A stretch of 64,000 bases of DNA from Enemella evansiae (GTDB lineage: Bacteria > Pseudomonadota > Alphaproteobacteria > Rhodobacterales > Rhodobacteraceae). Positions 9,140 through 17,916 of this stretch are shown piece after piece; the stretch's first letter is position 1, and each line of letters begins with the position of its first letter. Both the position numbers and the translations under genes were made by a program. The DNA lies in contig JAFKDC010000001.1 in NCBI GenBank assembly GCA_017255395.1, positions 124,001-188,000 of the forward strand, in the 5' to 3' direction. The notes below the pieces were generated by a model. The model was not told where the DNA came from and searched no databases. It was given only the letters and a program-made list of their open reading frames with translations.

Positions 9140-9784
9140 TCACCGGTCGTTTTGCACCCGCTTCTGCCGGTCGTGCATGGACACCCGGCGAAAGACCGTC
9201 GCGAACATCAGGCGCATGTCCGTGCAGGGGTTGCGCCGCCTGGCATAAAGCAGATCCAGCCGGGCCTTGCGCGGAATGCAGCGGGCGCAATAGACGGCCT
9301 CTGTCTCTTCCGGCGTGGTCGTGCGGGCCAACAGCCGCTCTTCGGTCCTGTGAAAGACCATGGATGCCATGCCGGTGATACCCGGTCTGTCCTTCAGCAC
9401 TTCGGCATAGAGGTCGGGATACATCTCGACATAGCGCCGCAGCGGCGCACGGGGTCCGACAAAGCCAAGATCGCCGCGCAGCACGTTCCAAAGCTGCGGA
9501 AGCTCGTCCAGCCGCTTGGCGCGAAGCCACTTTCCGGTGGGCGTGATCCGCGCCGCCTTGTCCCCGCCAGAGACCCCGGAATCGGTCTCGACCACCGTCA
9601 TTGTGCGAAACTTCCAAAGCTGGAATGGCTTGCCCGGGGCGTGCATGCGTTCGGATTTATACAGGATCGGGCGCCCATCCTCGCGCCAGACCCGAAAGGC
9701 GACATAGACCAGAAGCGGTGCCAGAAGCACCGTCATTCCAATGGCATAGAGAAAGTCGAGAAGCCGCAAAAGGCCCCTCTTCAT
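9140..9784 (-). CDS. Minimal bacterial sugar transferase (PglC/WcaJ-type phosphoglycosyl transferase)
   Basis: 214 residues from the ATG at 9784, which overlaps the stop of the upstream epimerase gene (ATGA). There is one N-terminal re-entrant membrane helix (residues about 8-30), then the KFRTM motif near residue 58-62, and RLDELPQLWNVLRGDLGFVGPR, where D93 and E94 align with the catalytic dyad of PglC. It would transfer a sugar phosphate from a UDP-sugar to undecaprenyl phosphate to start repeat-unit assembly. The long multi-helix N-terminal region of WcaJ is absent, so this is the minimal form. Confidence 0.9.
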   Translation of the reverse strand: MKRGLLRLLDFLYAIGMTVLLAPLLVYVAFRVWREDGRPILYKSERMHAPGKPFQLWKFRTMTVVETDSGVSGGDKAARITPTGKWLRAKRLDELPQLWNVLRGDLGFVGPRAPLRRYVEMYPDLYAEVLKDRPGITGMASMVFHRTEERLLARTTTPEETEAVYCARCIPRKARLDLLYARRRNPCTDMRLMFATVFRRVSMHDRQKRVQNDR

Positions 9785-10635
9785 GGCCACAGCCCGGCTT
9801 GCCGCGCGCCGTCGATCAGGTGCCGCGGCTGGGCGCTCTGCTGACCAAGGGACAGAACGGCGCGCAGCCTCTCGGTGTTCAGCCAGACCTCGGGCAGGGC
9901 CGTCTCGGGCGCCTCTTGCCAGCGGATCGGAACGCCCGCCTCTGTCGCGATCGCATCCATCGCGGTCACCGCCGGGGCCGCCACGTTGTAGATCCGCGCC
10001 GGGTCCGGTGCCTGCACAAGCGCCGCGATCACCCGCGCAAGATCGGCGGGGGCGATGTAGCTGCGGCGCGGGGCGGTGCCGTCCGGCAGGCGATGCAGTG
10101 TCACGCTCTGACCCGCCCTCATATTGCCAAAAAGCATGTCCGCCCCGGCGACATTTCCAATCCGCAGGATCACCGACCGCGGCCCGCCCTCGAAGGTCTT
10201 GTGCCAGTCGTCCACGGCATTCTCCATCCGCAGCTTGCTGGCCCCGTAGGGCGCCTGCGGATCGGGAGCGTCCTCTTCGCCCAGCGGTCCCTCGCCCCGG
10301 CCGTAGACGGCCGCGGAAGAGAAGTGCAGCACACGCTCTGCCCCGACCTCGCGGGCAAGATCCAGCGCCGCGCGGGCCAGCGCGATATTGCTGTCCATGT
10401 CTTCCCGCGTGCCAGAGGTCACGCCCCAGGCCGCGATCACCGCCCGAACCGGGCCGGTTGCGGGCAGGGGTCCACCGGGAACCCAGACCGGGATATCGGA
10501 GGAATTCCGCCGACGCGCCAGACCGGTCACCGTCATGTCCCCCGGTGGCGCAACGCGCCAGCAGGCCTGCAACGCACGCCCCAGCTTGCCTGTCGCGCCC
10601 AAAAGCAGCAGTGTCGGCTGCGTTCTGTCTGCCAC
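9781..10635 (-). CDS. NAD(P)-dependent epimerase/dehydratase family (extended SDR)
   Basis: 284 residues from a GTG at 10635 with GAGG eight bases upstream; an open frame reaches a TTG at 10692. The Rossmann motif TLLLLGATGKLGRALQ begins the protein, FSSAAVYG carries the catalytic serine region and YGASK the Y-x3-K pair. The substrate cannot be read from sequence. Coupling to the sugar transferase suggests nucleotide-sugar or lipid-linked sugar modification for the same surface polymer. Confidence 0.82.
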   Translation of the reverse strand: MADRTQPTLLLLGATGKLGRALQACWRVAPPGDMTVTGLARRRNSSDIPVWVPGGPLPATGPVRAVIAAWGVTSGTREDMDSNIALARAALDLAREVGAERVLHFSSAAVYGRGEGPLGEEDAPDPQAPYGASKLRMENAVDDWHKTFEGGPRSVILRIGNVAGADMLFGNMRAGQSVTLHRLPDGTAPRRSYIAPADLARVIAALVQAPDPARIYNVAAPAVTAMDAIATEAGVPIRWQEAPETALPEVWLNTERLRAVLSLGQQSAQPRHLIDGARQAGLWP

Positions 10636-10733
10636 GGTCCCGACCTCATTACACTTCCCAAGTCCTGCCGGAGTGTTTATCAGCGTAGGCAACGACTAAA
10701 AAGACTGAAGCATACCGGACCCGGAGGGGCGGA

Positions 10734-11855
10734 TTGGAACAAAGACGACGGACCGTACTGGCCTTTCTGGGCGCAGCCATCCTGTTGACCGCCTGCAGCC
10801 TGCCGCGCGGCGCCGCATTGCAATCCGAAGTTGTGAATGAGAGGAACGCCGAGAGTCCGACCTTTCAGGTCGTTCCGGTGACCCGTGCGAACATCCCCGG
10901 GATCGAAAGCTGGCCCACCACCGGATGGGACGGGCAATACCACTGGCCCGGAACCTCCGAGGGCAGCACCTCTTCGGTGATCCGCACCGGCGACCTGCTG
11001 GACGTGACCATCTGGGACAGCTCGGAAAATTCCCTGATCACCAATCCCGGGCAACGGTATACCGAGATCGCAGGCGTCGAGGTCGACGGCAATGGCTCTA
11101 TCTTCCTGCCCTATGCCAACAAGGTCGGTGTCCGCGGGCTGACGCCCTCTGGCGCGCGGGCGAAAATCCAGACCCGGCTGGAGCCCATTGTGCCCGCCGC
11201 GCAGGTACAGGTCAGCCTTCAGCAGGGCCGCGATCACACCGTCGACGTCGTGGGCGGGGTGACAAAGCCCGGCGCCTACCCGATGCCGTCGCGCAACTAC
11301 AAGATCCTCAACGTGCTGGCGGACGCAGGTGGCATCCCGCAGGGGCTGCGCAACCCGCAGGTGCGCCTGATCCGGGGATCGTCGACCTATGAGATTTCGT
11401 CGGACGTGCTGTTCCGCGACGGGTCCCGGAACGCGCTTCTGCATCCCCGCGATACCGTCGTGATCGAGGAAGACGACCGCAGCTTCACCGCCTTGGGGGC
11501 CTCGGGGGTCGAGGACCTCGTTTACTTTCCCAAGGATCGCGTGACTGCACTGGAGGCCGTCTCGCTGATGGGCGGCATCAACGAGAGCCGTGCCGACCCC
11601 AAGGGTGTTCTGGTCCTGCGGGAATACGCGGCCCAGTACATCCGTGCCGACGGGCGCGGCCCCGGGATGCAGCAGGTCGTCTTTACCTTCGACCTGACAA
11701 GCGCCGACGGCCTTTTTGCCGCGCGACAGTTCCACGTCCAGCCCGGCGACACCGTGCTTGCCACCGAAAGCCCGGTCACAAGCGCCCAGACGATCCTCGG
11801 ACTTGTCGGCTCTGTCTTCGGCGTCAGTGCACAGGCGGCCTCGGTTTCCAACTGA
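10734..11855 (+). CDS. Wza-like polysaccharide export lipoprotein
   Basis: 373 residues starting at TTG 10734, supported by GGAGGGG just upstream. Lipobox LLTAC puts the acylated cysteine at residue 21. The Poly_export region (VIRTGDLLDVTIWD ... VDGNGSIFLPYANKVGVRGLTPSGA) is followed by SLBB-type repeats (VDVVGGVTKPGAYPMPSRNYKILNVLADAGG and a second one near VYFPKDRVTALEAVSLMGGI). It forms the outer-membrane export channel. It is divergent from the epimerase/sugar transferase pair. No Wzc or BY-kinase is nearby. Confidence 0.92.
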   Translation: MEQRRRTVLAFLGAAILLTACSLPRGAALQSEVVNERNAESPTFQVVPVTRANIPGIESWPTTGWDGQYHWPGTSEGSTSSVIRTGDLLDVTIWDSSENSLITNPGQRYTEIAGVEVDGNGSIFLPYANKVGVRGLTPSGARAKIQTRLEPIVPAAQVQVSLQQGRDHTVDVVGGVTKPGAYPMPSRNYKILNVLADAGGIPQGLRNPQVRLIRGSSTYEISSDVLFRDGSRNALLHPRDTVVIEEDDRSFTALGASGVEDLVYFPKDRVTALEAVSLMGGINESRADPKGVLVLREYAAQYIRADGRGPGMQQVVFTFDLTSADGLFAARQFHVQPGDTVLATESPVTSAQTILGLVGSVFGVSAQAASVSN

Positions 11856-11933
11856 CGGAGGCCGTCTCGCAGCCCCTGCCCCGAAGCCACGTTGCAACTT
11901 CGGCGCCTGCGTGATCATGTCCGGCCACCGGTA

Positions 11934-11943
11934 GCGTTAACGC
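11934..11943. promoter_or_regulatory. Palindrome GCGTTAACGC upstream of MFS gene
   Basis: A perfect 10-bp palindrome 24 bp ahead of the MFS start. It shares the TTAACG half-site of the repeat at 6088-6112. The rest of the 112-bp gap holds only a weak hairpin (CCGAAG 11881-11886 with CTTCGG 11898-11903) that could end the export gene. Function unproved. Confidence 0.25.
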
Positions 11944-11967
11944 CGCCGGTGTTCCAGACACGGCGCC

Positions 11968-13191
11968 ATGTCCACGATACACTTCATCCTGCAAAACTAC
12001 CGCTGGCTCTCCGTCGGCGTCCTTCTGACCTTTCTGTCGAGCTTCGGGCAGACCTTTTTCATCTCGGTCTTCGCAGGGGAAATCCGCCAGTCCTTCTCGC
12101 TCAGCCATGGCCAGTGGGGCGGCATCTACACGCTGGGCACCACGGCCTCGGCGGTGGCGATGGTCTGGGCGGGCGGGCTGACCGACCACTTCCGCACCCG
12201 GGTGCTTGGCGGTCTGGTGCTGGCCATGCTGGCCGGGGCCTGTCTGTTCATGGCCTGGAGCCCCACGGCGGCGCTGCTGCCGGTGGTGATCTTTTGCCTG
12301 CGATTCTGCGGGCAGGGCATGACAAGCCACATCGCGGTCGTGTCAATGTCGCGCTGGTTCGTCGCCTCGCGCGGCAAGGCCCTGTCGGTGGCGGGCCTTG
12401 GCATCGCGCTGGGAGAAGCAATCCTGCCGCTGACCTTCGTCTCGCTTCTGCTGACCGTGGACTGGCGCATTCTCTGGCTGATCCCCGTCGCGATCTGCCT
12501 TGCCGCCATTCCGTTGCTGGTCATGCTGCTGATGCAGGAACGCACCCCGCAAAGCCACGCCGAGACCGACCATGCCGTCGGGATGGAGGGCCGACACTGG
12601 ACCCGCAACGAGGTCCTGCGCCACTGGCTGTTCTGGTTCATGGTGCCGGCGCTGCTGGGGCCGCCCGCCTTCGGCACCGCCTTTTTCTTTCAGCAGGTGC
12701 ATTTCGCCGAGGTAAAGGGCTGGACCCATCTGGAACTGGTGGCGCTGTTCCCGATCTACACGGCGGTCGTGGTCGTGGCCATGACCCTGTCTGGCTGGCT
12801 TCTGGACCGGGTCGGCACGCCGCGCCTGATCCCGTGGTACCAGCTGCCGATGGTCGTGGCCTTCACGCTTTATGCCCTCAGCCCCACCCCCGGCTGGGCG
12901 CTGCTGGGCATGATGAGCATGGCCCTGACCACGGGCTGCAACAACACCCTTCCGAATGCCTTCTGGGCGGAATTCTACGGCACGCGGCGCATGGGTTCTA
13001 TCAAGGCGATGGCGGCAGCGGTCATGGTTCTGGGAACGGCGCTGGGTCCGGGCATCACCGGCTTTCTGATCGACTTCGGCATCGGCATCCAGACGCAATA
13101 CCTTGGCGTGGCCCTCTACTTTGCCTTCGCCACGGCGATGATGGTCATCGGCGTGGGACGGGCGCGCAGCCTGCTTACCGCCGCCGCCTGA
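11968..13191 (+). CDS. MFS transporter
   Basis: 407 residues, about 12 predicted membrane helices. The loop between helices 2 and 3 reads AGGLTDHFRTRVLGG, the major-facilitator G-x3-D-R-x-G/R signature region, and a similar loop (SGWLLDRVGTPRLI) appears in the second half. The substrate is not evident. Its 3' end overlaps the convergent smr gene by 17 bp. The start at 11968 has a weak ribosome site but precedes the first helix correctly. Confidence 0.85.
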   Translation: MSTIHFILQNYRWLSVGVLLTFLSSFGQTFFISVFAGEIRQSFSLSHGQWGGIYTLGTTASAVAMVWAGGLTDHFRTRVLGGLVLAMLAGACLFMAWSPTAALLPVVIFCLRFCGQGMTSHIAVVSMSRWFVASRGKALSVAGLGIALGEAILPLTFVSLLLTVDWRILWLIPVAICLAAIPLLVMLLMQERTPQSHAETDHAVGMEGRHWTRNEVLRHWLFWFMVPALLGPPAFGTAFFFQQVHFAEVKGWTHLELVALFPIYTAVVVVAMTLSGWLLDRVGTPRLIPWYQLPMVVAFTLYALSPTPGWALLGMMSMALTTGCNNTLPNAFWAEFYGTRRMGSIKAMAAAVMVLGTALGPGITGFLIDFGIGIQTQYLGVALYFAFATAMMVIGVGRARSLLTAAA

Positions 13192-13780
13192 GATAGACGT
13201 AATAGGCGCCGCCGCCGCCGTGCTTGCGGTGCGCTTCCGTGACCTGAAGCACCGCCTGCGCAACCGGCGGCATCTTCAGCCACATCGGCACCTGGGTCTT
13301 CAGCACGCCACGCCGCCGGGGCATCGGGTCATAGGGATCTTCGCGCAGGCCCTTGCCGGTGATCACCAGCACCAGCCGCAAGCCCCGCGTCTGCGCCGTC
13401 AGGATGAACTGCGACAGCGCCGGATGCGCCTGATCCAGCGTCATGCCGTGCAGGTCGATCCGGCCCTCGGGTTCCAGCCGTCCCCGCTTCATCCGCGTGA
13501 AGGCACGCGCGTCCATATTGACGCCCTCTGTCTTCATGCGGTCCGAGGTGGTCTTGTGGAAATCGTGGGTCTCGGTCCGGGGCCCGGTTTTCTGCCCCAT
13601 ACGGAACGATGACAACGGCGGAGGCAAAGCGGCCGGTTCGGGGGGACGAACCGGCCGGTCTGGCGTCTTGATGTCCTGTGCCGGGGCCTTTGGCTTGGGC
13701 CGCCCGGGCAGGGCCTCTGTCTGCCGCGCCACCCGATGCCAGAGATCCAGCTCGTCCGGCCGCAGTCGGCGACGGCTCAT
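13175..13780 (-). CDS. Smr-domain protein (Smr/MutS2 family)
   Basis: 201 residues. The C-terminal half holds the Smr signature GRIDLHGMTLDQAHPALSQF and VLVITGKGLRED; the N-terminal half is basic and low-complexity. Smr domains bind or nick branched DNA or RNA; some act in ribosome rescue. It is the last gene of a timA-like/mltA/smr run and its start overlaps the mltA stop by 4 bp. Confidence 0.88.
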   Translation of the reverse strand: MSRRRLRPDELDLWHRVARQTEALPGRPKPKAPAQDIKTPDRPVRPPEPAALPPPLSSFRMGQKTGPRTETHDFHKTTSDRMKTEGVNMDARAFTRMKRGRLEPEGRIDLHGMTLDQAHPALSQFILTAQTRGLRLVLVITGKGLREDPYDPMPRRRGVLKTQVPMWLKMPPVAQAVLQVTEAHRKHGGGGAYYVYLRRRR

Positions 13781-14817
13781 TGCACCGCTTCCGGCAGCAG
13801 GGCATAGGCGCGCTGGATCGGCAGCAACACCACCATGCGCCCGGGGTCCTTGACCTCTCCGGCCGCTTCCCCCGCTGCGTCGCCGGTGCCAAAGAAGATA
13901 TCCGCCCTCTGCGCGCCCTTGATGGCAGAGCCGGTGTCCTGCGCGATCATCAGGCGGTTCAAAGGCTTTTCGCCCTGCTTCTCGATCCAGACCGGGGCGC
14001 CCAGCGGCGTATAGGCCGGATCGACCGCGATGGATCGCATCGCGGTGATCGACCGGTTCATGGCCCCCAAGGGACCGCGATCCGCCGGAACCTCGCTGAC
14101 CTCGCGAAAGAAGACATATGAGGCATTGTGGTACAGCAGTTCCTCTCCGATCAGCGGATTGCGCCGCACCCAGCTGCGGATCACCTGAGCAGAGACCTGA
14201 TGCGCCTCGTAGATGCCGCGCCGCACCATTTCCTTGCCAATGGAGCGATAGGGATGCCCGTTGAAACCCCCGTAGCCGACGCGCACCGTGCGCCCGTCGG
14301 GAAAGCGCACGCGTCCGGACCCCTGGATTTGCAGGAAGAACAGTTCCACCGGGTCATCGACCCATGCGATTTCCAGCCCCCTGCCCTGCATGACGCCGGT
14401 AGTCAGGATCTCGCGCCGCGTCAGCCAGGGCCGGATCTCGGCAGCTTCGGGCGGCATGGCGTAAATCGGATAACGATAAGTCGCCGTCTGGTGGGGCGAC
14501 CCGCGCAGTTCCGGCTCGAAGTAGCCGGTGAACAAGCCGTCCTTGCCGTCGGTGATCATCACCGGGCGAAACAGCAGTTCGAAGAACCCCTTCGCGTCCC
14601 GCGTGTCCTCGGCGAAACCGCAGAGCGACCGCCAGTCGGGGTCATCGAAGTCGCGGCAGGTGTTGCGGAACACCTCAAGCGCGGCAGCATGGTCATCCTC
14701 GGCCCATCCGGTCAGGTCCTCGAAATCGAGAACCGCGTAGACCGGCCCGCTCTCTGCATCAGAGCGGCCGGTCATGGCGGCAAGACCAAGGACAAGCGCA
14801 AGGATCAGTCGTGTCAT
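13777..14817 (-). CDS. mltA: Membrane-bound lytic murein transglycosylase A
   Basis: 346 residues with a Sec signal (ILALVLGLAAMTGRSDAES). It has the MltA domain (LLFRPVMITDGKDGLFTGYFEPELRGS) and the C-terminal 3D domain (RLMIAQDTGSAIKGAQRADIFFGTGDAAGEAAG) with the catalytic aspartates. It cleaves peptidoglycan to 1,6-anhydro-muropeptides. The E. coli enzyme is a lipoprotein; here no lipobox is seen, so it is probably periplasmic. Start overlaps the upstream Tim44-domain gene. Confidence 0.93.
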   Translation of the reverse strand: MTRLILALVLGLAAMTGRSDAESGPVYAVLDFEDLTGWAEDDHAAALEVFRNTCRDFDDPDWRSLCGFAEDTRDAKGFFELLFRPVMITDGKDGLFTGYFEPELRGSPHQTATYRYPIYAMPPEAAEIRPWLTRREILTTGVMQGRGLEIAWVDDPVELFFLQIQGSGRVRFPDGRTVRVGYGGFNGHPYRSIGKEMVRRGIYEAHQVSAQVIRSWVRRNPLIGEELLYHNASYVFFREVSEVPADRGPLGAMNRSITAMRSIAVDPAYTPLGAPVWIEKQGEKPLNRLMIAQDTGSAIKGAQRADIFFGTGDAAGEAAGEVKDPGRMVVLLPIQRAYALLPEAVQ

Positions 14818-15473
14818 TCGTCCGTGGCGACAAGCTGCCAGTTCGGGTCAGAGGCACCCATGGTGCGGGCATAGGTCCAGACGTCCTTCTGGCGCTTCAC
14901 CGCCGTGGCAGAGCCTTCGACGACCTCGCCCTCGGCGTTCTTCACCACAGAGGTCAGTTCGGCCACATAGCGCACGGTGATCTCGGCAAGGCCCGAAGTC
15001 TCGTCATAGCTGGCATCGGAAAGGGTCAGTTCTCGCACGCCGATGAAGGTCGCCTCAATGGTCAGCCCCTGCTCTTCCCGCTGGGCGACGACCTCTGCGA
15101 AGGTCTCGTAGACGTCTTCGGCCAGGAAGGGTTTCAGGTCCTCCACCTTGCCGTTCTCGAAGCCCATCAGGATCATTTCGTAGGCGCCCCGCGCGCCCGA
15201 AAGGAATTCAGAGACCGAAAAGCTCGGCTCGACCTTTTTCATCGCGGCCAGCGCATCGGCGGCATCGCTGCCTTCGGGGACATGGTCGACGATGTCGTGA
15301 TCCGGTCCGCCCTCGATCACTTCGAACCCGGCGCGGTTGCCGCGGGTTTCGGACGGGGCGGGCGCCGGAGGTTTCTCGAACCCCTCCCGCGTGCCGAGAA
15401 CGCTGCGCAGGCGCAGTACGAGAAATATGGCGATTCCGGCCAGAACGAGCAGCTGGAGAATGGGGGAGTTCAT
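14814..15473 (-). CDS. Tim44-domain membrane protein (TimA-like)
   Basis: 219 residues from the ATG at 15473 (AGGTGACG upstream). One N-terminal membrane anchor (LQLLVLAGIAIFLVLRLRSVLG) precedes a Tim44-like/NTF2-fold domain (FLSGARGAYEMILMGFENGKVEDLKPFLAEDVYETF ... ). Alphaproteobacterial TimA proteins resemble the mitochondrial import motor subunit Tim44; here a role in envelope protein handling is inferred. It heads the operon with mltA and smr and is divergent from fxsA, which is followed by secB. Confidence 0.85.
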   Translation of the reverse strand: MNSPILQLLVLAGIAIFLVLRLRSVLGTREGFEKPPAPAPSETRGNRAGFEVIEGGPDHDIVDHVPEGSDAADALAAMKKVEPSFSVSEFLSGARGAYEMILMGFENGKVEDLKPFLAEDVYETFAEVVAQREEQGLTIEATFIGVRELTLSDASYDETSGLAEITVRYVAELTSVVKNAEGEVVEGSATAVKRQKDVWTYARTMGASDPNWQLVATDE

Positions 15474-15577
15474 CGTCACCTCTTGGCGGCGTACATGGAA
15501 ACTTGGGTGCTGCATTCCTATGTAGGTGAGGCACCGGGGCGAGTCCACCGGCGCCGCCCGACTTGGAGGACAGACAC

Positions 15578-16072
15578 ATGTGGCTTTTCGTAGCCTTCCT
15601 GATGGTTCCGCTGATCGAAATCGCCCTGTTCATTCAGGTCGGTGGACTGATCGGCCTCTGGCCGACGCTGGGCGTCGTCATCGTGACCGCGATCCTTGGC
15701 ACCTGGATGGTCCGGGCACAGGGCCGTCTGGCGATGAGCAACCTGCGGCAAAGCTTCAACCGGCTGGAAGATCCCGGTGAGCCGCTGGCCCATGGCGCGA
15801 TGATCCTGCTGTCCGGCGCGCTGCTGCTGACGCCGGGCTTCTTCACCGACGCCGTGGGTTTCGCGCTGCTGATCCCGGCGGTGCGCGTCGCCATGTTCAA
15901 ATGGCTGAAATCGCGGGTCACCGTGGCCTCGTTCCAGATGGGCGGGGACCCGCGTCACGGGCACCACGATCCGCGCCACGATCCCCGGCCCGACGTGATC
16001 GAAGGCGAGTTCACCGAGGTCCATCGCGAGAAGAAGCCCAATCACCCCGGCTCTGGCTGGACCAGGCATTGA
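15578..16072 (+). CDS. fxsA: FxsA family membrane protein
   Basis: 164 residues from the ATG at 15578 (GGAGGA upstream). MWLFVAFLMVPLIEIALFIQVG, a TILGTWMVRAQG-like loop and the LLLTPGFFTDAVGFALLIP motif are FxsA hallmarks. It is a small polytopic inner-membrane protein; E. coli FxsA relieves phage exclusion when overproduced, but its normal role is unknown. The hydrophilic, His-rich C-terminus (HGHHDPRHDPRPD) is a local elaboration. Lies 57 bp ahead of secB. Confidence 0.9.
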   Translation: MWLFVAFLMVPLIEIALFIQVGGLIGLWPTLGVVIVTAILGTWMVRAQGRLAMSNLRQSFNRLEDPGEPLAHGAMILLSGALLLTPGFFTDAVGFALLIPAVRVAMFKWLKSRVTVASFQMGGDPRHGHHDPRHDPRPDVIEGEFTEVHREKKPNHPGSGWTRH

Positions 16073-16129
16073 GCGCGCTGGCGCAGCCTGCTATGCGATG
16101 AGCCAAGTTTTACACGGGAGGCCAGAACA

Positions 16130-16633
16130 ATGGCAGAAACGAACGGAGCGGACACGGCGCAGCAGCCGCAAGCGCCCAAGATGAACGTCCTCGCACAATT
16201 CATTCGCGATCTTTCCTTCGAGAATATTCTCTCGACCAAGGGTGTCAGCGGCGAAGTGACGCCCGACGTTCAGGTTCAGGTGAACCTCGACGCCAAGAAG
16301 CGCCCCGCCGACAACCAGTACGAAGTCGTGATGAAGCTGAAGGTCGAGTCGAAGGCCAAGGACAGCGGCGCGCATCTTTTTGTGCTCGAACTGGAATATG
16401 CCGGCGTCTTCCACATCGAGAACGTCCCGGAAGAGCAACTGCACCCTTTCCTGCTGATCGAATGCCCGCGGATGCTGTTCCCCTTCGTGCGCCGCATCGT
16501 CTCCGACGTCTCGCGCGACGGTGGTTTCCCGCCGCTGAACCTGGAAACGATCGACTTCCTTGCGCTGTATCGCAACGAACTGCAGCGCCGTCAGGCCGCG
16601 CAGCAAAGCGAAACGCCGGTGGCGCAGGCCTAA
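16130..16633 (+). CDS. secB: Protein-export chaperone SecB
   Basis: 167 residues, typical for alphaproteobacterial SecB. Conserved FIRDLSFENILS, VELEYAGVFHIENV-like and PFLLIECPRMLFPFVRRIVSDVSRDGGFPPL segments are all present. It holds preproteins unfolded and passes them to SecA. GGGAGG lies upstream of the ATG. A strong intrinsic terminator follows within the convergent dnaQ gene. Confidence 0.96.
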   Translation: MAETNGADTAQQPQAPKMNVLAQFIRDLSFENILSTKGVSGEVTPDVQVQVNLDAKKRPADNQYEVVMKLKVESKAKDSGAHLFVLELEYAGVFHIENVPEEQLHPFLLIECPRMLFPFVRRIVSDVSRDGGFPPLNLETIDFLALYRNELQRRQAAQQSETPVAQA

Positions 16634-16634
16634 G

Positions 16635-17324
16635 TCAGGTCTTCGACCAAAGGGCCTCGGGCCCAAGCTTGGCGACAAAGGCGGCGTGAGCCGCCTTTTC
16701 CGTTTCCGACAGGCGCGACGGCAGGGGCGTGGGCCGGGGTTTCGGCCGCCAGTCGCTGTCGGACTCGCCATTCGCGGATTTCGTCTGCACCGGAGCCAGC
16801 ACAAGATCGGGCTGCTTGCCGCCGATCAGTTCAAGGTAGACCTCGGCAAGGATCTCGCTGTCCAGAAGCGCGCCGTGCAGGGTCCGCGACGAGTTGTCGA
16901 TCCCGAAACGGCGACACAGCGCATCCAGCGAGGCAGGCGAACCCGGAAACCGGCGCCGCGCGATATCCAGCGTGTCGATGGCGCAATCGGCGGCCAGCAG
17001 CGGACGCTTGGCCCACCGCAGTTCGGCGTTCAGGAATTTCACGTCGAAGGCGGCGTTGTGGATCACCAGCTTCGAGTCGCCGATGAAGGCGCGGAACTCG
17101 TCGACGATCTTCGCGAAAACCGGCTTGTCGCGCAGGAAGTCGTCGCCCAGCCCGTGCACCGCGAAGGCCTCTGCCGGCATGGCGCGTTCCGGGTTGATGT
17201 ACTGGTGGTAGGTCTTGCCGGTCGGCATGTGGTTGTACAGCTCGACCGCGCCGATTTCGACGATGCGGTCGCCCTGTTCGGGCTCGAAGCCCGTCGTCTC
17301 GGTATCGAGAACGATCTCACGCAT
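16635..17324 (-). CDS. dnaQ: DNA polymerase III epsilon subunit (3'-5' proofreading exonuclease)
   Basis: 229 residues. Exo [12 protein letters not shown], Exo [16 protein letters not shown] and Exo [20 protein letters not shown] contain the DEDDh catalytic residues. The C-terminal tail after about residue 180 would bind the alpha subunit. Its start overlaps the coaE stop by 8 bp in the maf-aroE-coaE-dnaQ operon, a conserved arrangement in this family of bacteria. Confidence 0.95.
   Translation of the reverse strand: MREIVLDTETTGFEPEQGDRIVEIGAVELYNHMPTGKTYHQYINPERAMPAEAFAVHGLGDDFLRDKPVFAKIVDEFRAFIGDSKLVIHNAAFDVKFLNAELRWAKRPLLAADCAIDTLDIARRRFPGSPASLDALCRRFGIDNSSRTLHGALLDSEILAEVYLELIGGKQPDLVLAPVQTKSANGESDSDWRPKPRPTPLPSRLSETEKAAHAAFVAKLGPEALWSKT
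16677..16699 (+). terminator. Intrinsic terminator for secB inside the 3' end of dnaQ
   Basis: AAAGGCGGC (16677-16685), loop GTGA, GCCGCCTTT (16690-16698) and a further T form a perfect 9-bp stem with a T run on the plus strand, 44 bp past the secB stop. On the minus strand the same bases code for dnaQ residues near its C-terminus, so one sequence serves two purposes. Confidence 0.75.
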
Positions 17325-17916
17325 GATCTTCCCCCAGTCTGGCCCGGATGTCCCTCAGGACGTTCTGCACCTGTCGGCGCGCGGTCTCAAGCGTATCGGT
17401 CTCAATCACATAGGTGGCGCGGCGACATTTCTCGGCATTGGGCATCTGGCGCGAAAGAATGGTGTCCAGATCCTCTGCCGTCATGGTCCCACGAGCCAGA
17501 ACCCGCTCGCGCTGCACCTCTGGCGGGACGGTGACGCAGGCGGTCGCGTCCATCTCGGCATCGCCGCCGGTCTCGAACAGCAGCGGAATGTCGAAGACCG
17601 TCACGTCGCTGGTCGCGGCGGCGGCAAAGGCCTCGCGGTCCTGCCGGACAAGCGGATGCACGATGGCCTCGATCCGCGCCAGCGCGGCCTTGTCCGATGC
17701 GATCACCGACCGCAGCCGGTCGCGCGACACCGCGCCCGCGTCAATCGCCGCGGGAAAGGCCCGGGCCAGCGGTTCGACCGCCGCCCCGCCCTTTGCATAC
17801 AGGCGGTGTACAGCCGCATCCGCGTCCCAGACGGCACAGCCATCTGCCGCGAACATCTGCGCGGTCGTCGACTTGCCCATGCCGATAGAGCCGGTCAGGC
17901 CAAGGCGAAAGCTCAT
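17317..17916 (-). CDS. coaE: Dephospho-CoA kinase
   Basis: 199 residues. P-loop [12 protein letters not shown] at residues about 6-17, the [12 protein letters not shown] motif, and [13 protein letters not shown] match CoaE. It phosphorylates dephospho-CoA in the final step of coenzyme A synthesis. Start overlaps the aroE stop by 4 bp. Confidence 0.95.
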   Translation of the reverse strand: MSFRLGLTGSIGMGKSTTAQMFAADGCAVWDADAAVHRLYAKGGAAVEPLARAFPAAIDAGAVSRDRLRSVIASDKAALARIEAIVHPLVRQDREAFAAAATSDVTVFDIPLLFETGGDAEMDATACVTVPPEVQRERVLARGTMTAEDLDTILSRQMPNAEKCRRATYVIETDTLETARRQVQNVLRDIRARLGEDHA

